Assembly: GCF_052118625.1 (NCBI RefSeq)
Contig: NZ_JBQKGW010000004.1
Span: 1-64,000, forward strand
Direction: 5' to 3'
DNA from: Porcincola sp945869225
GTDB taxonomy: Bacteria; Bacillota; Clostridia; Lachnospirales; Lachnospiraceae
DNA: 64,000 nucleotides
Position 1 is the stretch's first letter; each line of letters starts with the position of its first letter. Shown piece after piece: positions 34,040 through 42,847 of this stretch. Under the pieces are notes generated by a model. It was not told where the DNA came from, did not search any database, and worked only from the letters and a program-made list of their open reading frames with translations. The translations under genes were made by a program, and so were the position numbers.

Positions 34040-34885
34040 TCAGCTCTCCGAGCCGGCGGCTCCTGACACAATCTCCGTAATCTCCTGCGTGATTGCAGCC
34101 TGGCGTGCACGATTGTAGTGCAGACTGAGTGTATCGAGCATGTCGGACGCATTGTTGGTCGCATTTTCCATCGCCATGCGGCGCGCGCCCTGCTCAGAAG
34201 CCGAACTCTCGCACATGACACTGTAAATCATGCCCGCGATGTACTCCGGAATGATCGCGTTGAACGTCTCCGCACTGCCCGGCTCATACAGGATCACCTC
34301 GCGGTGTCCTTCCACCGGCTTCGGCGTGAAAGGCAGAAGCTGAGTCGTCACAGGAATCTGCGACATCACCGACTTGAAGACGGTTCCGGCCACGTGAATT
34401 TCATCATAGTCGCCGTTCACGTAGCCCTTACAGACAATCCTGGCCATCTCAAAGCAGTCGCTGACGGAGATCTCCCCGACCAGCGGAAATGCATCTGTGA
34501 CCACTTCCCTGCCCCGCTTTGTGAAGTACTCGAGCGCCTTCTTGCCGACCGGGAGAAAACAGCAGCTTTCCCCCTTCGTCTCGGCCTCAATCATCCGGAA
34601 CATGTTGCTGTTATAGCCGCCGGCTAGCCCCCGGTCTCCCGCGAAGACGATGTAAAGCTTCTTTTTGATCTCCCGCTTCTGCATGTACATCGAGGTAAAA
34701 TCGGAGTTGGAATTCGCAATGTCGCTGAGCGTGGCGCTGAGCGTCTCATGGTACGGGCGGCTTTCTGTCACGCGCTGCTGTGCCCTGCGGAGTCTGGAGG
34801 AAGCAACCAGTTTCATGGCTCTGGTTATCTGCATGGTGCTCTGCACACTCTTGATGCGCAGCTTGATATCCTTCATCGAAGCCAT
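34040..34885 (-). CDS. atpG: ATP synthase F1 gamma subunit
   Basis: A 281-residue central-stalk subunit. The N-terminal helix begins SMKDIKLRIKSVQSTMQITR and KLVASSRLRRAQ; the C-terminal helix contains MENATNNASDMLDTLSLHYN and RQAAITQEITEIVSGA, both conserved in F-type gamma. GGAGG precedes the ATG. Sits between atpA and atpD as in the usual order. Confidence 0.95.
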   Translation of the reverse strand: MASMKDIKLRIKSVQSTMQITRAMKLVASSRLRRAQQRVTESRPYHETLSATLSDIANSNSDFTSMYMQKREIKKKLYIVFAGDRGLAGGYNSNMFRMIEAETKGESCCFLPVGKKALEYFTKRGREVVTDAFPLVGEISVSDCFEMARIVCKGYVNGDYDEIHVAGTVFKSVMSQIPVTTQLLPFTPKPVEGHREVILYEPGSAETFNAIIPEYIAGMIYSVMCESSASEQGARRMAMENATNNASDMLDTLSLHYNRARQAAITQEITEIVSGAAGSES

Positions 34886-34907
34886 GATTTACACCTCCTT
34901 CCTTCCG

Positions 34908-36422
34908 TCAGCCTCTGAAGCGGCCTGCATATTTTGTCAGCGTATTCTTCAGGCTGTCCTCGACCGTCTGATCCCAGGCGCCCGTCGACGCGATCTTCTC
35001 CATCAGCGTCTTCGCCTCTGAATCGGAATCCAGGAACACGAACAGTCCTTCTTCATAAGCCTGAACCTTGTCAACAGCAACATCCTTCAGGTAGTCATTG
35101 CTGACCGCGTACAGGATAGCAATCTGCTTTTCGACCGGAACCGGTGTTCCCTTGTTCTGCTTGAGTACCTCGACAATCCGGGCACCCTTATCCAGACGGG
35201 CTTTGGTATCCTCATCAAGGTCCGACCCGAACTGCGCAAATGAAGCCAGCTCTCTGTACTGAGAATAGATGAGTTTCAGAGTTCCGGCGACCTTCTTCAT
35301 CGCCTTGATCTGCGCATTGCCGCCGACACGGCTGACCGAAATACCCGGGTTGACAGCCGGCCGGATGCCTTCGTGGAAGAGCTCTGTCTCAAGGAAGATC
35401 TGACCATCCGTGATGGATATGACGTTGGTCGGAATGTACGCGGATACGTCGCCTGCCTGTGTCTCGATGATCGGCAGTGCCGTCAGAGACCCGCCGCCCT
35501 TCTCGTCTGAAAGCTTCGCCGCCCTCTCGAGCAGACGGGAGTGCAGGTAGAAGACATCGCCCGGGTACGCCTCACGTCCCGGCGGTCTGCGGATCAGAAG
35601 CGACATCTCACGGTATGCGACCGCATGCTTGGACAGATCGTCATAGACGATCAGGGCGTCCTTGCCCTGGTTCATGAAATACTCGCCGATCGTGCAGCCT
35701 GCATACGGGGCAATGTACTGAAGCGGTGCCGCCTCCGATGCGGTCGCCGCAACGACGATGGTATACTCCATCGCGCCGGCAGCCTGGAGCTGTGCGACCA
35801 GGTTTGCGACGGTTGAATTCTTCTGGCCGATCGCCACGTAGATGCAGATCACGTCCTTGCCCTTCTGGTTGATGATCGTATCTGTCGCGATGACGGTCTT
35901 ACCGGTCTGTCTGTCTCCGATGATCAGCTCACGCTGGCCTCTCCCGATCGGAATCATCGAGTCGATTGCCTTGATACCGGTCTGAAGCGGCTGCTTGACC
36001 GGCTGTCTCTCGATGATACCGGGTGCCGTGTGTTCAATCGGGTCGTAGCGCACAGCCTTGATGTCTCCCTTGCCGTCGATCGGCTGTCCGAGCGCGTTGA
36101 CCACACGTCCGAGCATTGCCTCCCCGACCGGGACCGACACGACACGGCCGGTGCGCTTGACCGTGTCTCCCTCCTTAATTCCAATATCAGATCCAAGGAG
36201 GACAACAGAGATGCTGTTTTCTTCCAGATTCAGCGCCATGCCGTAGGTGCCGTTCGAGAACTCGACAAGCTCCCCGGCCATGCACTTCTCCATCCCGCTG
36301 ACACGGGCGATGTCATCACCAACCATGATGACCGTTCCGGTCTCGGCCTGCTCGATGGCAGCGGAATAATGCTTGATCTGGCTTTTTATGATCTGACTGA
36401 TTTCTTCAGGTTTTAATGCCAT
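34908..36422 (-). CDS. atpA: ATP synthase F1 alpha subunit
   Basis: A 504-residue non-catalytic nucleotide-binding subunit. Walker A is GDRQTGKTVIATDTI; VYDDLSKHAVAYREMSLLIR and the PPGREAYPGDVFYLHSRLLE loop follow; the C-terminal bundle is complete. Standard length. Thirteen bases separate it from atpH. Confidence 0.97.
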   Translation of the reverse strand: MALKPEEISQIIKSQIKHYSAAIEQAETGTVIMVGDDIARVSGMEKCMAGELVEFSNGTYGMALNLEENSISVVLLGSDIGIKEGDTVKRTGRVVSVPVGEAMLGRVVNALGQPIDGKGDIKAVRYDPIEHTAPGIIERQPVKQPLQTGIKAIDSMIPIGRGQRELIIGDRQTGKTVIATDTIINQKGKDVICIYVAIGQKNSTVANLVAQLQAAGAMEYTIVVAATASEAAPLQYIAPYAGCTIGEYFMNQGKDALIVYDDLSKHAVAYREMSLLIRRPPGREAYPGDVFYLHSRLLERAAKLSDEKGGGSLTALPIIETQAGDVSAYIPTNVISITDGQIFLETELFHEGIRPAVNPGISVSRVGGNAQIKAMKKVAGTLKLIYSQYRELASFAQFGSDLDEDTKARLDKGARIVEVLKQNKGTPVPVEKQIAILYAVSNDYLKDVAVDKVQAYEEGLFVFLDSDSEAKTLMEKIASTGAWDQTVEDSLKNTLTKYAGRFRG

Positions 36423-36435
36423 CTCATTTCCTCTT

Positions 36436-36978
36436 TTATACGGTAGTGTTTCTGATGATGCTGCGAAGCGTCTTCAGTCTCTCTGCGGCTGTTCCATCAT
36501 ACCGCTTCCCTTCGAAGTCCAGGCGGACTCCGCCGATCAGCGCCGGATTGACCAGGCATATCATCTCGACCTTCCTGCCGCTCATCTTCTCGAGTTTGTC
36601 GAGAAGGGCAGCCTTCTGCGCCTCCGTCAGCTCCCGCGCGCTTGTCACGGTCGCTTCCGATATGCCATGATCCTTGTTATACCGTCTGCGGTATTCCTTA
36701 TAGCAGCCCCTCAGCTCGGAGATATATCCCTCCTCGCAGAGAAGCTTCAGGAAATTCAGCAGATACGGCCAGAGAGAAGAGCCGAACGCCTCATCGATCA
36801 GCTGCGTCCGTTCTTTCTTTGTAATGCTGGGCTCTGCAAGAAGACGCTCGTACTGCGGATTTTCCTTCATCAGATCCAGCACTTCGCGAAGCTGTGCGAG
36901 AACCTCGTCCGCCATCCCCTCTTCAAGGGCCAGCTCATAGAGACTCCCGCCATATCTTCTGGCAGTCTCGGTCATCAT
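36436..36978 (-). CDS. atpH: ATP synthase delta subunit
   Basis: A 180-residue OSCP-type subunit joining the peripheral stalk to F1. The N-terminal domain has ARRYGGSLYELALEEGMADE; the C-terminal part has SARELTEAQKAALLDKLEKM and NPALIGGVRLDFEGKRYDGT, the delta signature. Its start overlaps the atpF stop (ATGA), showing coupling. Confidence 0.95.
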   Translation of the reverse strand: MMTETARRYGGSLYELALEEGMADEVLAQLREVLDLMKENPQYERLLAEPSITKKERTQLIDEAFGSSLWPYLLNFLKLLCEEGYISELRGCYKEYRRRYNKDHGISEATVTSARELTEAQKAALLDKLEKMSGRKVEMICLVNPALIGGVRLDFEGKRYDGTAAERLKTLRSIIRNTTV

Positions 36979-37493
36979 GCTGATTCGTCTCCTACATTCT
37001 GAATGAACTCATCGACAAGATCCGCCTGGTCCTGCTCGTTGATCTCACGTCCGATGACTTTGGACGCAATATCCACCGCCATGGAGCCGATCTCATCCTT
37101 CGCGTCATTGATCGCCCGCTTCTGCTGGGCGGCAATGTCAAGCTGTGCCTGCGCCTTCAGTGCGGCCGCCTCCTCCTGCGCGTCGGAGACAATCCGCTCG
37201 CTCTTCTGAGATGCCGCCGCGGATGCTTCCTTCACAATCCTGTCAGCTTCCTCATTGGCCTTCGAAAGATTCGCCTCGTATTCCTGCTTCATACTCAGCG
37301 CCTCCTGCTTTGCGGCCTCCGCCTCCTTGAGCGGCTGGTCCACAAGTCCCTGGCGCTTGCGGAGGATCTTCATGACAGGCTTGTAGAGAAACTTCTTGAA
37401 AAGCAGGATCTGAATGCCGAGGTTGATCAGCTGTATGATGATGGTCTGCCAGTCCAGTGAAACCAGTAATTCATAACCTGTTTTCATGGCCAT
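36975..37493 (-). CDS. atpF: ATP synthase Fo b subunit
   Basis: A 172-residue peripheral-stalk subunit: an N-terminal membrane helix (LDWQTIIIQLINLGIQILLF) followed by a long charged coiled coil (FLYKPVMKILRKRQGLVDQP onward). AAGAGG lies near two in-frame ATGs (37493 and 37487), so either may start. Follows atpE and overlaps atpH by four bases. Confidence 0.94.
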   Translation of the reverse strand: MAMKTGYELLVSLDWQTIIIQLINLGIQILLFKKFLYKPVMKILRKRQGLVDQPLKEAEAAKQEALSMKQEYEANLSKANEEADRIVKEASAAASQKSERIVSDAQEEAAALKAQAQLDIAAQQKRAINDAKDEIGSMAVDIASKVIGREINEQDQADLVDEFIQNVGDESA

Positions 37494-37542
37494 AACCTCT
37501 TTCCATTGCTTTCAGTGTCAGACAAATGCTGCGCCTCTCTCA

Positions 37543-37818
37543 TCAAAGCTTCCCGAGGAACAGGCTCGGTGCAACGAAGATCAGAAGCAGACCGGTGACG
37601 AAGCCATAGATACCGGTTGTCTCTGCGAGTGCGACACCGAGGATCAGGGTGGAACGGATATCGCTGGCCGCTTCCGGCTGACGCGCGATCGACTCGACAG
37701 CGGACGCAGCCGCATTGCCTTCACCAATACCAGGACCGATACCTGCGATCAGCGCAAGTCCTGCGCCGATTCCGCATCCTGCAAGTGCAATACCTTTTGC
37801 CAATACTGTGAAATCCAT
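37543..37818 (-). CDS. atpE: ATP synthase Fo c subunit with two helix carboxylates
   Basis: A 91-residue hairpin protein forming the rotor ring. Helix 1 contains GIGPGIGEGNAAASAVESIA with Glu33, and helix 2 contains LGVALAETTGIYGFV with Glu66-Thr67; the polar loop is RQPEA. Known Na+ rings use Gln in the helix-1 position plus Glu-Ser/Thr in helix 2; here Gln is replaced by Glu, the pattern described for the Fusobacterium nucleatum two-carboxylate ring. Na+ coupling is therefore inferred. GGAGG precedes the ATG. Confidence 0.95.
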   Translation of the reverse strand: MDFTVLAKGIALAGCGIGAGLALIAGIGPGIGEGNAAASAVESIARQPEAASDIRSTLILGVALAETTGIYGFVTGLLLIFVAPSLFLGKL

Positions 37819-37928
37819 AATGTTTCCTCCTTGGGGAAATGTTTGTGTTTCCTGACTTTCTGCTGCTTTCTTTTGTTTCTGCCTCCGTCAGTTACCCGCA
37901 GGCATGTCAAAACCTACTGTAGCCGTCT

Positions 37929-38684
37929 TCAGCCCTCATCCGCCTGTTTGATGAAGATGCAGGTCAGAATACAGAAGATAAAGGGCTGGATGAGTCCGCT
38001 GAACCAGTCAAAGTACAGGGACGTGATGGCCGGGAGACCGATCTCAAAGATCGGGATGTGCTGACCAAGCCAGCCGCCGATACCAGGGATCAGACCCAGG
38101 ACAGCTCTGCTCGCAAGTCCCAGCGAGCTGTAGATCAGCGTTCCGATGACCATGCCCGACAGGATGTTGCCGAAATGACGGCAGGCCATCGAGACCGGGG
38201 TTGCCAGCTCGCTGATGACGTTGATCGGTGCCATCAGGAAGATCGGGGACAGATAGCCCTTCAGGTATCCGCCCAGGCCGTTCGCCTTGATTTTGTGCTT
38301 CGTGATCAGCACAAATGCGATTGCTCCCCAGCCGATCTCTGTCGCCAGATCTGCCGTCGGGCTCCAGACACCGCCCACCAGGCTGATCAGGTTGCTGAAG
38401 ATAGCGGTTCCGAACAGTGCGCCGATAAACGGTGCGTATTGTTCGACCGAGCTCCCCAGGTTGCTGCTGACAAAGTCGTTCAGCGCTTCCACGATCCACT
38501 CTGCGACTGCCTGCCTCTTGGAAATTCCGGTAACTTTCAGATTCCGTCCAAGGATCCAGCACAGAAGAGACATGATGATGAGGACGACCCACCCCATGAT
38601 CATGGTCATCGTGATGTGGATGTCACCGACCGGTGTGTTTTCCAGTATCGTGACATACCACGAACCGTGAAGATTGATATTCAT
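37929..38684 (-). CDS. atpB: ATP synthase Fo a subunit
   Basis: A 251-residue membrane stator that channels ions to the c ring. The essential Arg lies in VSMACRHFGNILSGMVIGT, and five to six membrane helices are visible (IMGWVVLIIMSLLCWILG; AIFSNLISLVGGV). A GTG at 38699 sits directly on the AGGAGG, so the ATG at 38684 is preferred. It starts four bases after the stop of the AtpI-like gene; 110 bases separate it from atpE. Confidence 0.95.
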   Translation of the reverse strand: MNINLHGSWYVTILENTPVGDIHITMTMIMGWVVLIIMSLLCWILGRNLKVTGISKRQAVAEWIVEALNDFVSSNLGSSVEQYAPFIGALFGTAIFSNLISLVGGVWSPTADLATEIGWGAIAFVLITKHKIKANGLGGYLKGYLSPIFLMAPINVISELATPVSMACRHFGNILSGMVIGTLIYSSLGLASRAVLGLIPGIGGWLGQHIPIFEIGLPAITSLYFDWFSGLIQPFIFCILTCIFIKQADEG

Positions 38685-38688
38685 GTTA

Positions 38689-39150
38689 TCAGGTTTCACC
38701 TCCTTTTCCGCCGGACTTTGGCTGCGTCAGATTCAGCTTTCCGGTTATTTGAAGTCCATAAATGGCCAGTTTTGGGAAAAGCAGAGGAATGAGTCCGCAG
38801 ACCGTATTGATATATGGAACAAATACGGCAACTGCCACCCATGCCGCCTGCGCAAGGAGTCGTTTGTTGTAACCAGCCTGAACACCCTTCTTTACCGCCT
38901 TCCCGCCGGACGCCGCCTCATCAAGCGACTTCTGCAGGGAAGCTGCCATCCACCAGAACACCCCGACGGCCACTGCCGTGCCGAGGATGGATCCCAGGAT
39001 GACGCCGATGATGGATACAGGATCTGCCTTCAAATGAAAAAAACCGGCTGCGTATATCACAATGCCAGCCGCCATCTCGACTGCGCACAGAATACTACAC
39101 CCGATCTCCACGCCTTTCAATAGTCCTTTGATATCGCTGTCGAATCTCAC
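38689..39150 (-). CDS. AtpI-like membrane protein of the ATP synthase operon
   Basis: About 153 residues with four membrane segments (CSILCAVEMAAGIVIYAAGF; PVSIIGVILGSILGTAVAVG; LLAQAAWVAVAVFVPYI; GLIPLLFPKLAIYGLQ). In the position of subunit I (AtpI), the assembly factor for the c ring. The GTG at 39150 has GGGGGAGA at ideal spacing; an ATG at 39240 overlapping the preceding gene is the alternative and would add 30 residues. Sequence similarity to AtpI is only in topology, so the name is withheld. Confidence 0.7.
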   Translation of the reverse strand: MRFDSDIKGLLKGVEIGCSILCAVEMAAGIVIYAAGFFHLKADPVSIIGVILGSILGTAVAVGVFWWMAASLQKSLDEAASGGKAVKKGVQAGYNKRLLAQAAWVAVAVFVPYINTVCGLIPLLFPKLAIYGLQITGKLNLTQPKSGGKGGET

Positions 39151-39232
39151 AGACTCTCCCCCTATGATGCCGCATCCGCCCTGGCGGCTGACCCTTTTCA
39201 CTTTGCACACAAGGCTGTGTGCAACTTCTTTT

Positions 39233-39505
39233 TCAGACATGCTTCGAAAAGGAAATCCGCTCCGGCTTGTCTGCATCCGGCTTCTTCACACCCTTCATGA
39301 CAATCCGTTTATAGAACTTCCAGAAAGTCATGCCGCCGGCTGAGAGGCCGAGCGCCAGACCGGCAAAATACACCCAGACACCCCATCCGAGACGTGTATC
39401 CAGAAGCCACGCAGCGCCCAGGCACATCAGGGAAGGCATCATCAGGTCAAGGCCAAGCTGTCCCACATAAATCAGATATGTCAGTGCTTTTCCACGATCC
39501 TTCAT
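39233..39505 (-). CDS. AtpZ/AtpI-family protein
   Basis: A 90-residue protein with two membrane helices (MMPSLMCLGAAWLLDTRLG; VWVYFAGLALGLSAGGMTFW), first gene behind the atp promoter. This is the AtpZ-type partner often found with AtpI and thought to aid synthase assembly or Mg/Ca handling. AGGAGGAACT precedes the ATG at 39505, discarding a short in-frame extension. Confidence 0.82.
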   Translation of the reverse strand: MKDRGKALTYLIYVGQLGLDLMMPSLMCLGAAWLLDTRLGWGVWVYFAGLALGLSAGGMTFWKFYKRIVMKGVKKPDADKPERISFSKHV

Positions 39506-39538
39506 AGTTCCTCCTGTCGGGACGCCATTGGTCTTTAT

Positions 39539-39568
39539 CATAGCACAGGGGCCGGATACGGTGCAATG
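39539..39568 (-). promoter_or_regulatory. Promoter of the atp operon
   Basis: Minus-strand TTGCAC, 18-base spacer, TATGAT, ending about 35 bases before the AtpZ start. The synthase genes can therefore be transcribed independently of the ZorAB-like genes upstream. Confidence 0.65.
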
Positions 39569-39574
39569 GCAGAA

Positions 39575-39778
39575 TCAGCGTTTGCGAAAGATCGCCTCCT
39601 CGTGATCCTTCCAGATGTTCAGAATGAAAACGGCCGCCCCGGCCGCCGCAGAAAGCCTTTTGATCATTTTCGCTCTCCGCTTCCTGCGCGCCGGCTCCGC
39701 CCGGATGATATCCAGCAGTCTCTCCGTCAGCATACCGCCGGCTGCACCCTTCCGCTTTCCTGAATCTCTCTTAGCCAT
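39575..39778 (-). CDS. Tiny basic protein between the ZorB-like gene and the atp operon
   Basis: A 67-residue, strongly basic protein starting MAKRDSGKRKGAAGGMLTER with one weak hydrophobic segment (LSAAAGAAVFILNIW). GGGAGATGG precedes the ATG, and it begins 32 bases after the ZorB-like stop, so it is probably the third gene of that operon. No family is recognised. It could be a membrane-associated accessory of the motor pair or unrelated. Confidence 0.5.
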   Translation of the reverse strand: MAKRDSGKRKGAAGGMLTERLLDIIRAEPARRKRRAKMIKRLSAAAGAAVFILNIWKDHEEAIFRKR

Positions 39779-39810
39779 GGTCCATCTCCCTGCCTGGGAC
39801 TGCAGCCCGC

Positions 39811-41019
39811 TTACCCTGCGGTACCTGCATCTGACTGTGCCGCTGCATCTGTCTGTGCCGCTGCATCTGTCTGTGCCACTGCATCTGTCTGTGCCGCTGC
39901 GTCTGTCTGCGCCGCTGCGTCTGTCTGTGCCGCTGCGTCTGTCTGTCCGGCCGCATCTGTCTGTGCAGTCTGGTTCTTTGTATCGGCGATAATCTTGGAG
40001 AGTTCTGCAATCATCTCCTCGTCCTTGAGCCGGAACTTGATCTCGACACGCCGGGATGCCTGTGCGTCCTCATTTCCATTCTGATCGAGCACCAGATTGG
40101 ACTGGGAGCGGCCATTCGCCGTCAGCTTCTGCGCTAGTTCCTTGTTCTGCGAGTCGGTCAGAAAGCTTCCGCTGTTGGACAGCAGATAGGACGCGACCGC
40201 GTAGGCGCGGTTCTGCGACAGCGCCAGGTTGGTCAGATAATCTCCGCTGGAGTCCGTGTATCCGTCGATGATGACCTCCGCCACGTAGTCAGCGTACTGG
40301 TCTGACAACAGGACGCTGCAGTATACCGGAAGCACCTGTGAGAGCACCTTCTCGCCGTCTCCCGTCAGCGTTGCCTCTCCCCAGTCGAACATGACGTTCG
40401 CGTCCAGAACAATCGCACCGGTCTGGCTGTCGATGTTGACAGCGATCTGCTGCTTCTTGAACTCATCATTCAAAGCGGCGATCAGATCCGCCTTCACACC
40501 GACGATCTGGTCGATCTTCTCCTGTTGAGACTTCATCAGAGCATTCGCTTCATCCAGCTGCTTCTGGCTCTGGGCCAGTGCATCATCCCGACTCTGGAGC
40601 TCAGACTCCTGCGCGGCAAGCTGCTGCTGGCTCTTTTCCAGCTCCGATTCCTGCTGGGAAACCTGCTGCTGGCTCTTTTTAAGCTGAACCGCCTGATCGT
40701 CAAGCGTCGTCTGCAGGCTGTTCAGAGATGTCGTCTTCTCTTCCAGCTCGGACTCTCTCTGATTCAGCTGCTCCTGCGCACTCTGCAGCTCTTTCTCCCG
40801 CTGCGTCAGCTCATCCTGCGTCTGGGCGAGCTCCGTCTGGGTCTGCGCCCTGGATGCCTGCTCCTTCAGCTTGTCATCGTAGTTCTTCTGCGCTTCCATA
40901 AGGCCGACTGCCATGATGAGAACAAACAGCAGAAGCAGACCGGACATCATGTCTGAATAGGACCGCCAGACATTAAAGCCGGCCTCGTCATTCATTCTTT
41001 TCCGGTTCACTTTTTTCAT
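39811..41019 (-). CDS. ZorB-like MotB/OmpA-domain motor protein
   Basis: A 402-residue protein. One N-terminal membrane helix follows WRSYSDMMSGLLLLFVLIMA, where the Asp matches the ion-binding Asp of MotB/ZorB. A long coiled coil rich in Gln/Glu/Ser (about 45-170) leads to an OmpA-like peptidoglycan-binding domain (VMFDWGEATLTGDGEKVLSQ; EVIIDGYTDSSGDYLTNLAL; SQNRAYAVASYLL). The last 50 residues are AQTDAA repeats. The start overlaps the ZorA-like stop (ATGA). With that partner it would form a 5:2-type ion-driven complex. Coiled coil and repeat tail are longer than in canonical MotB. Confidence 0.85.
   Translation of the reverse strand: MKKVNRKRMNDEAGFNVWRSYSDMMSGLLLLFVLIMAVGLMEAQKNYDDKLKEQASRAQTQTELAQTQDELTQREKELQSAQEQLNQRESELEEKTTSLNSLQTTLDDQAVQLKKSQQQVSQQESELEKSQQQLAAQESELQSRDDALAQSQKQLDEANALMKSQQEKIDQIVGVKADLIAALNDEFKKQQIAVNIDSQTGAIVLDANVMFDWGEATLTGDGEKVLSQVLPVYCSVLLSDQYADYVAEVIIDGYTDSSGDYLTNLALSQNRAYAVASYLLSNSGSFLTDSQNKELAQKLTANGRSQSNLVLDQNGNEDAQASRRVEIKFRLKDEEMIAELSKIIADTKNQTAQTDAAGQTDAAAQTDAAAQTDAAAQTDAVAQTDAAAQTDAAAQSDAGTAG
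39823..39966. repeat. 18-bp minisatellite in the ZorB-like gene
   Basis: About eight tandem copies of GCCGCTGCATCTGTCTGT with small variations. Each unit is 18 bp, so copy-number change keeps the frame; it encodes the AQTDAA tail. Confidence 0.85.
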
Positions 41020-42803
41020 CTTCCAAACAGTCCTCTTCTTCTGGGCTTTGCTTCCTCAGTCTTCTCTTTCCGGGTCTCCCCGGCTTCTCTCGTTTCCCTC
41101 GCCTTCAGAAGCGCGATGAGCTCCCCAAGCTGGGGATCTGTCTCCGGTTTCGCGCCATTCTCCGGCGTCTGCGCCTGCTCGGCCAGATACTGATTCATCT
41201 TCCGGACAGCTTCTGCGGTAGACTCGGTGAGCACCTTCATGGATGCGAGCACCTGAGTCATATAATCGGTAAACTGACGCAGATTCTCCTGCTGTGTCTT
41301 CGTCTCCTTCACCAGCGTACCCTGTGCTTCCTGAATCGACTTCAGGTACCCGTCCGCCGCGCTGATGTACGCGGACTGCGCCTTCTGAACACCCTGAAGC
41401 GAGGAAACTGTCAGATCGTTCAATTTCGATATCTTATCTGTCATGCGGATATTGGCGTCATTCATGACGGAGAGTCCCTCGGACAGATCGGAATTGTCCG
41501 CCTGCACCTGTGCAAGGCTCCGTGTATATTTCTCAGACAGTTCCGTCAACTCTGCAAGTCTGCCGGATACCGCCCCGTTCATCTCGCTGAGATGCTCCAT
41601 CTGCCGGGTCATCTCGAGGTTGGTGTCATTGACCTTCGCCATATCTGCCATTGACTTCTGCATGTCCGCGACAAACTTCGAAAGCTGCTCCTCCTGGGCG
41701 TGCATCGCGTCGAAGACCTCGCTCACAAGGTGCGCGGAACCGTTCATGACGTCAACCATGTGCTGCTGCCCCTGATCGATGATCTGCTGATACTGCTTCT
41801 CGGACTTTTCCATGAATTCCGCATGATCCCGCTGCACCTTGTTCGTCTCGCCCATGACCTTGCGCATTTCCGTAAACTCGGAGAAAAACTCCTGTTTCAT
41901 GGTCCGGGCGATTCGCTGGGAGATATTCTCCAGAAGCTGCCCCTGCTGAAGAGTGACCGTCTCTGAGAAGCTGTCCATCGTATTGTCCAGATGCTCGACC
42001 ATCGGCCGGATATTGTTCGCGAGCGTCTGGGACACCTGCTCGGCGAGATCCTTCTGCATCTGACCGAGCACCTTCGTCTGCGCATTCTGATTGGCAATGA
42101 TATGATTCATGGCCGTCGCGTCGGTCGGCGTGACAGCTGTCGTATAGTACGCGTCCAGGAAACGGTCCAGGCTCTCCGAGACACCGGTCAAGGCTCCTCT
42201 GAGCCAGTAAGAAAAAGCCAGCGACAATGAAATACCGTAGATGGAAGTGACAAACGCCACTTTGATTCCGTCAATCAGAGATTCCACAGACCCCGACATC
42301 GCCTCGTAGCTGGTCGGATTGAAATGACGCAGCCCGAGCACCAGTCCGACGAAGGTTCCCAGAATCCCGAGACTCGTCAGAATGTCCGGAATCATTTCCA
42401 GAAGACGGCGATGGGTATAGTTGTTGATCTCATACTCGCCGATGTAGTCCCCGATATCTGTCGGGCTGTTTGTCTTCCGGAGATAATGCAGGTATTCCTG
42501 ATATTTTGCGTCAAAGTAAGGGACACCGAAGATCGCTGCGCCCGGCTTTGTGATGGCGGATATATTACCGTCACCGTCGGACATGCTTTTCAGCTTCTCC
42601 GTTGCCTGGTCAAGCCCCTGCTGCGTCTGGCGCATGCGTCCGAACCCAATCCCGCAGCCAACAATCAGAATGACAATCATCGCCGCAAGGAAACAGCTGT
42701 TGTAGATGATGTTGCTCAGACTGGAGTCGAGCGTAATGTAGGTGATCGCCACGACCACGGCGGCAGCCATAAGACCGACGATCCAGTTTGTGATTTTCCG
42801 CAT
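41016..42803 (-). CDS. ZorA-like MotA/TolQ/ExbB channel protein with long coiled-coil tail
   Basis: A 595-residue protein with membrane helices at about 8-25 and 34-53, then the MotA/ExbB core: IPDILTSLGILGTFVGLVLG (138-157) and a helix at about 183-202. Residues 210-550 are an almost continuous helical tail projecting into the cytoplasm, ending in a basic RRRGLFGR. This plan, channel plus very long tail, is that of ZorA of the Zorya anti-phage system rather than flagellar MotA. GGAGG and AGAGGG precede the ATG. Followed in overlap by the ZorB-like gene; no zorC, zorD or zorE is nearby. Confidence 0.85.
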   Translation of the reverse strand: MRKITNWIVGLMAAAVVVAITYITLDSSLSNIIYNSCFLAAMIVILIVGCGIGFGRMRQTQQGLDQATEKLKSMSDGDGNISAITKPGAAIFGVPYFDAKYQEYLHYLRKTNSPTDIGDYIGEYEINNYTHRRLLEMIPDILTSLGILGTFVGLVLGLRHFNPTSYEAMSGSVESLIDGIKVAFVTSIYGISLSLAFSYWLRGALTGVSESLDRFLDAYYTTAVTPTDATAMNHIIANQNAQTKVLGQMQKDLAEQVSQTLANNIRPMVEHLDNTMDSFSETVTLQQGQLLENISQRIARTMKQEFFSEFTEMRKVMGETNKVQRDHAEFMEKSEKQYQQIIDQGQQHMVDVMNGSAHLVSEVFDAMHAQEEQLSKFVADMQKSMADMAKVNDTNLEMTRQMEHLSEMNGAVSGRLAELTELSEKYTRSLAQVQADNSDLSEGLSVMNDANIRMTDKISKLNDLTVSSLQGVQKAQSAYISAADGYLKSIQEAQGTLVKETKTQQENLRQFTDYMTQVLASMKVLTESTAEAVRKMNQYLAEQAQTPENGAKPETDPQLGELIALLKARETREAGETRKEKTEEAKPRRRGLFGR

Positions 42804-42847
42804 ATCCCTCTGCCTCCTCCGTGCAGCTTCCGTTTTCTTTCTTCACC

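Noticed and set aside
39823..39966. CRISPR-like array
   Set aside because: The repeats are contiguous 18-bp units without spacers and are in frame within a protein gene.
39575..42803. Complete Zorya defence system
   Set aside because: Only ZorA-like and ZorB-like proteins are present; no ZorC, ZorD helicase or ZorE nuclease lies within reach on either side.
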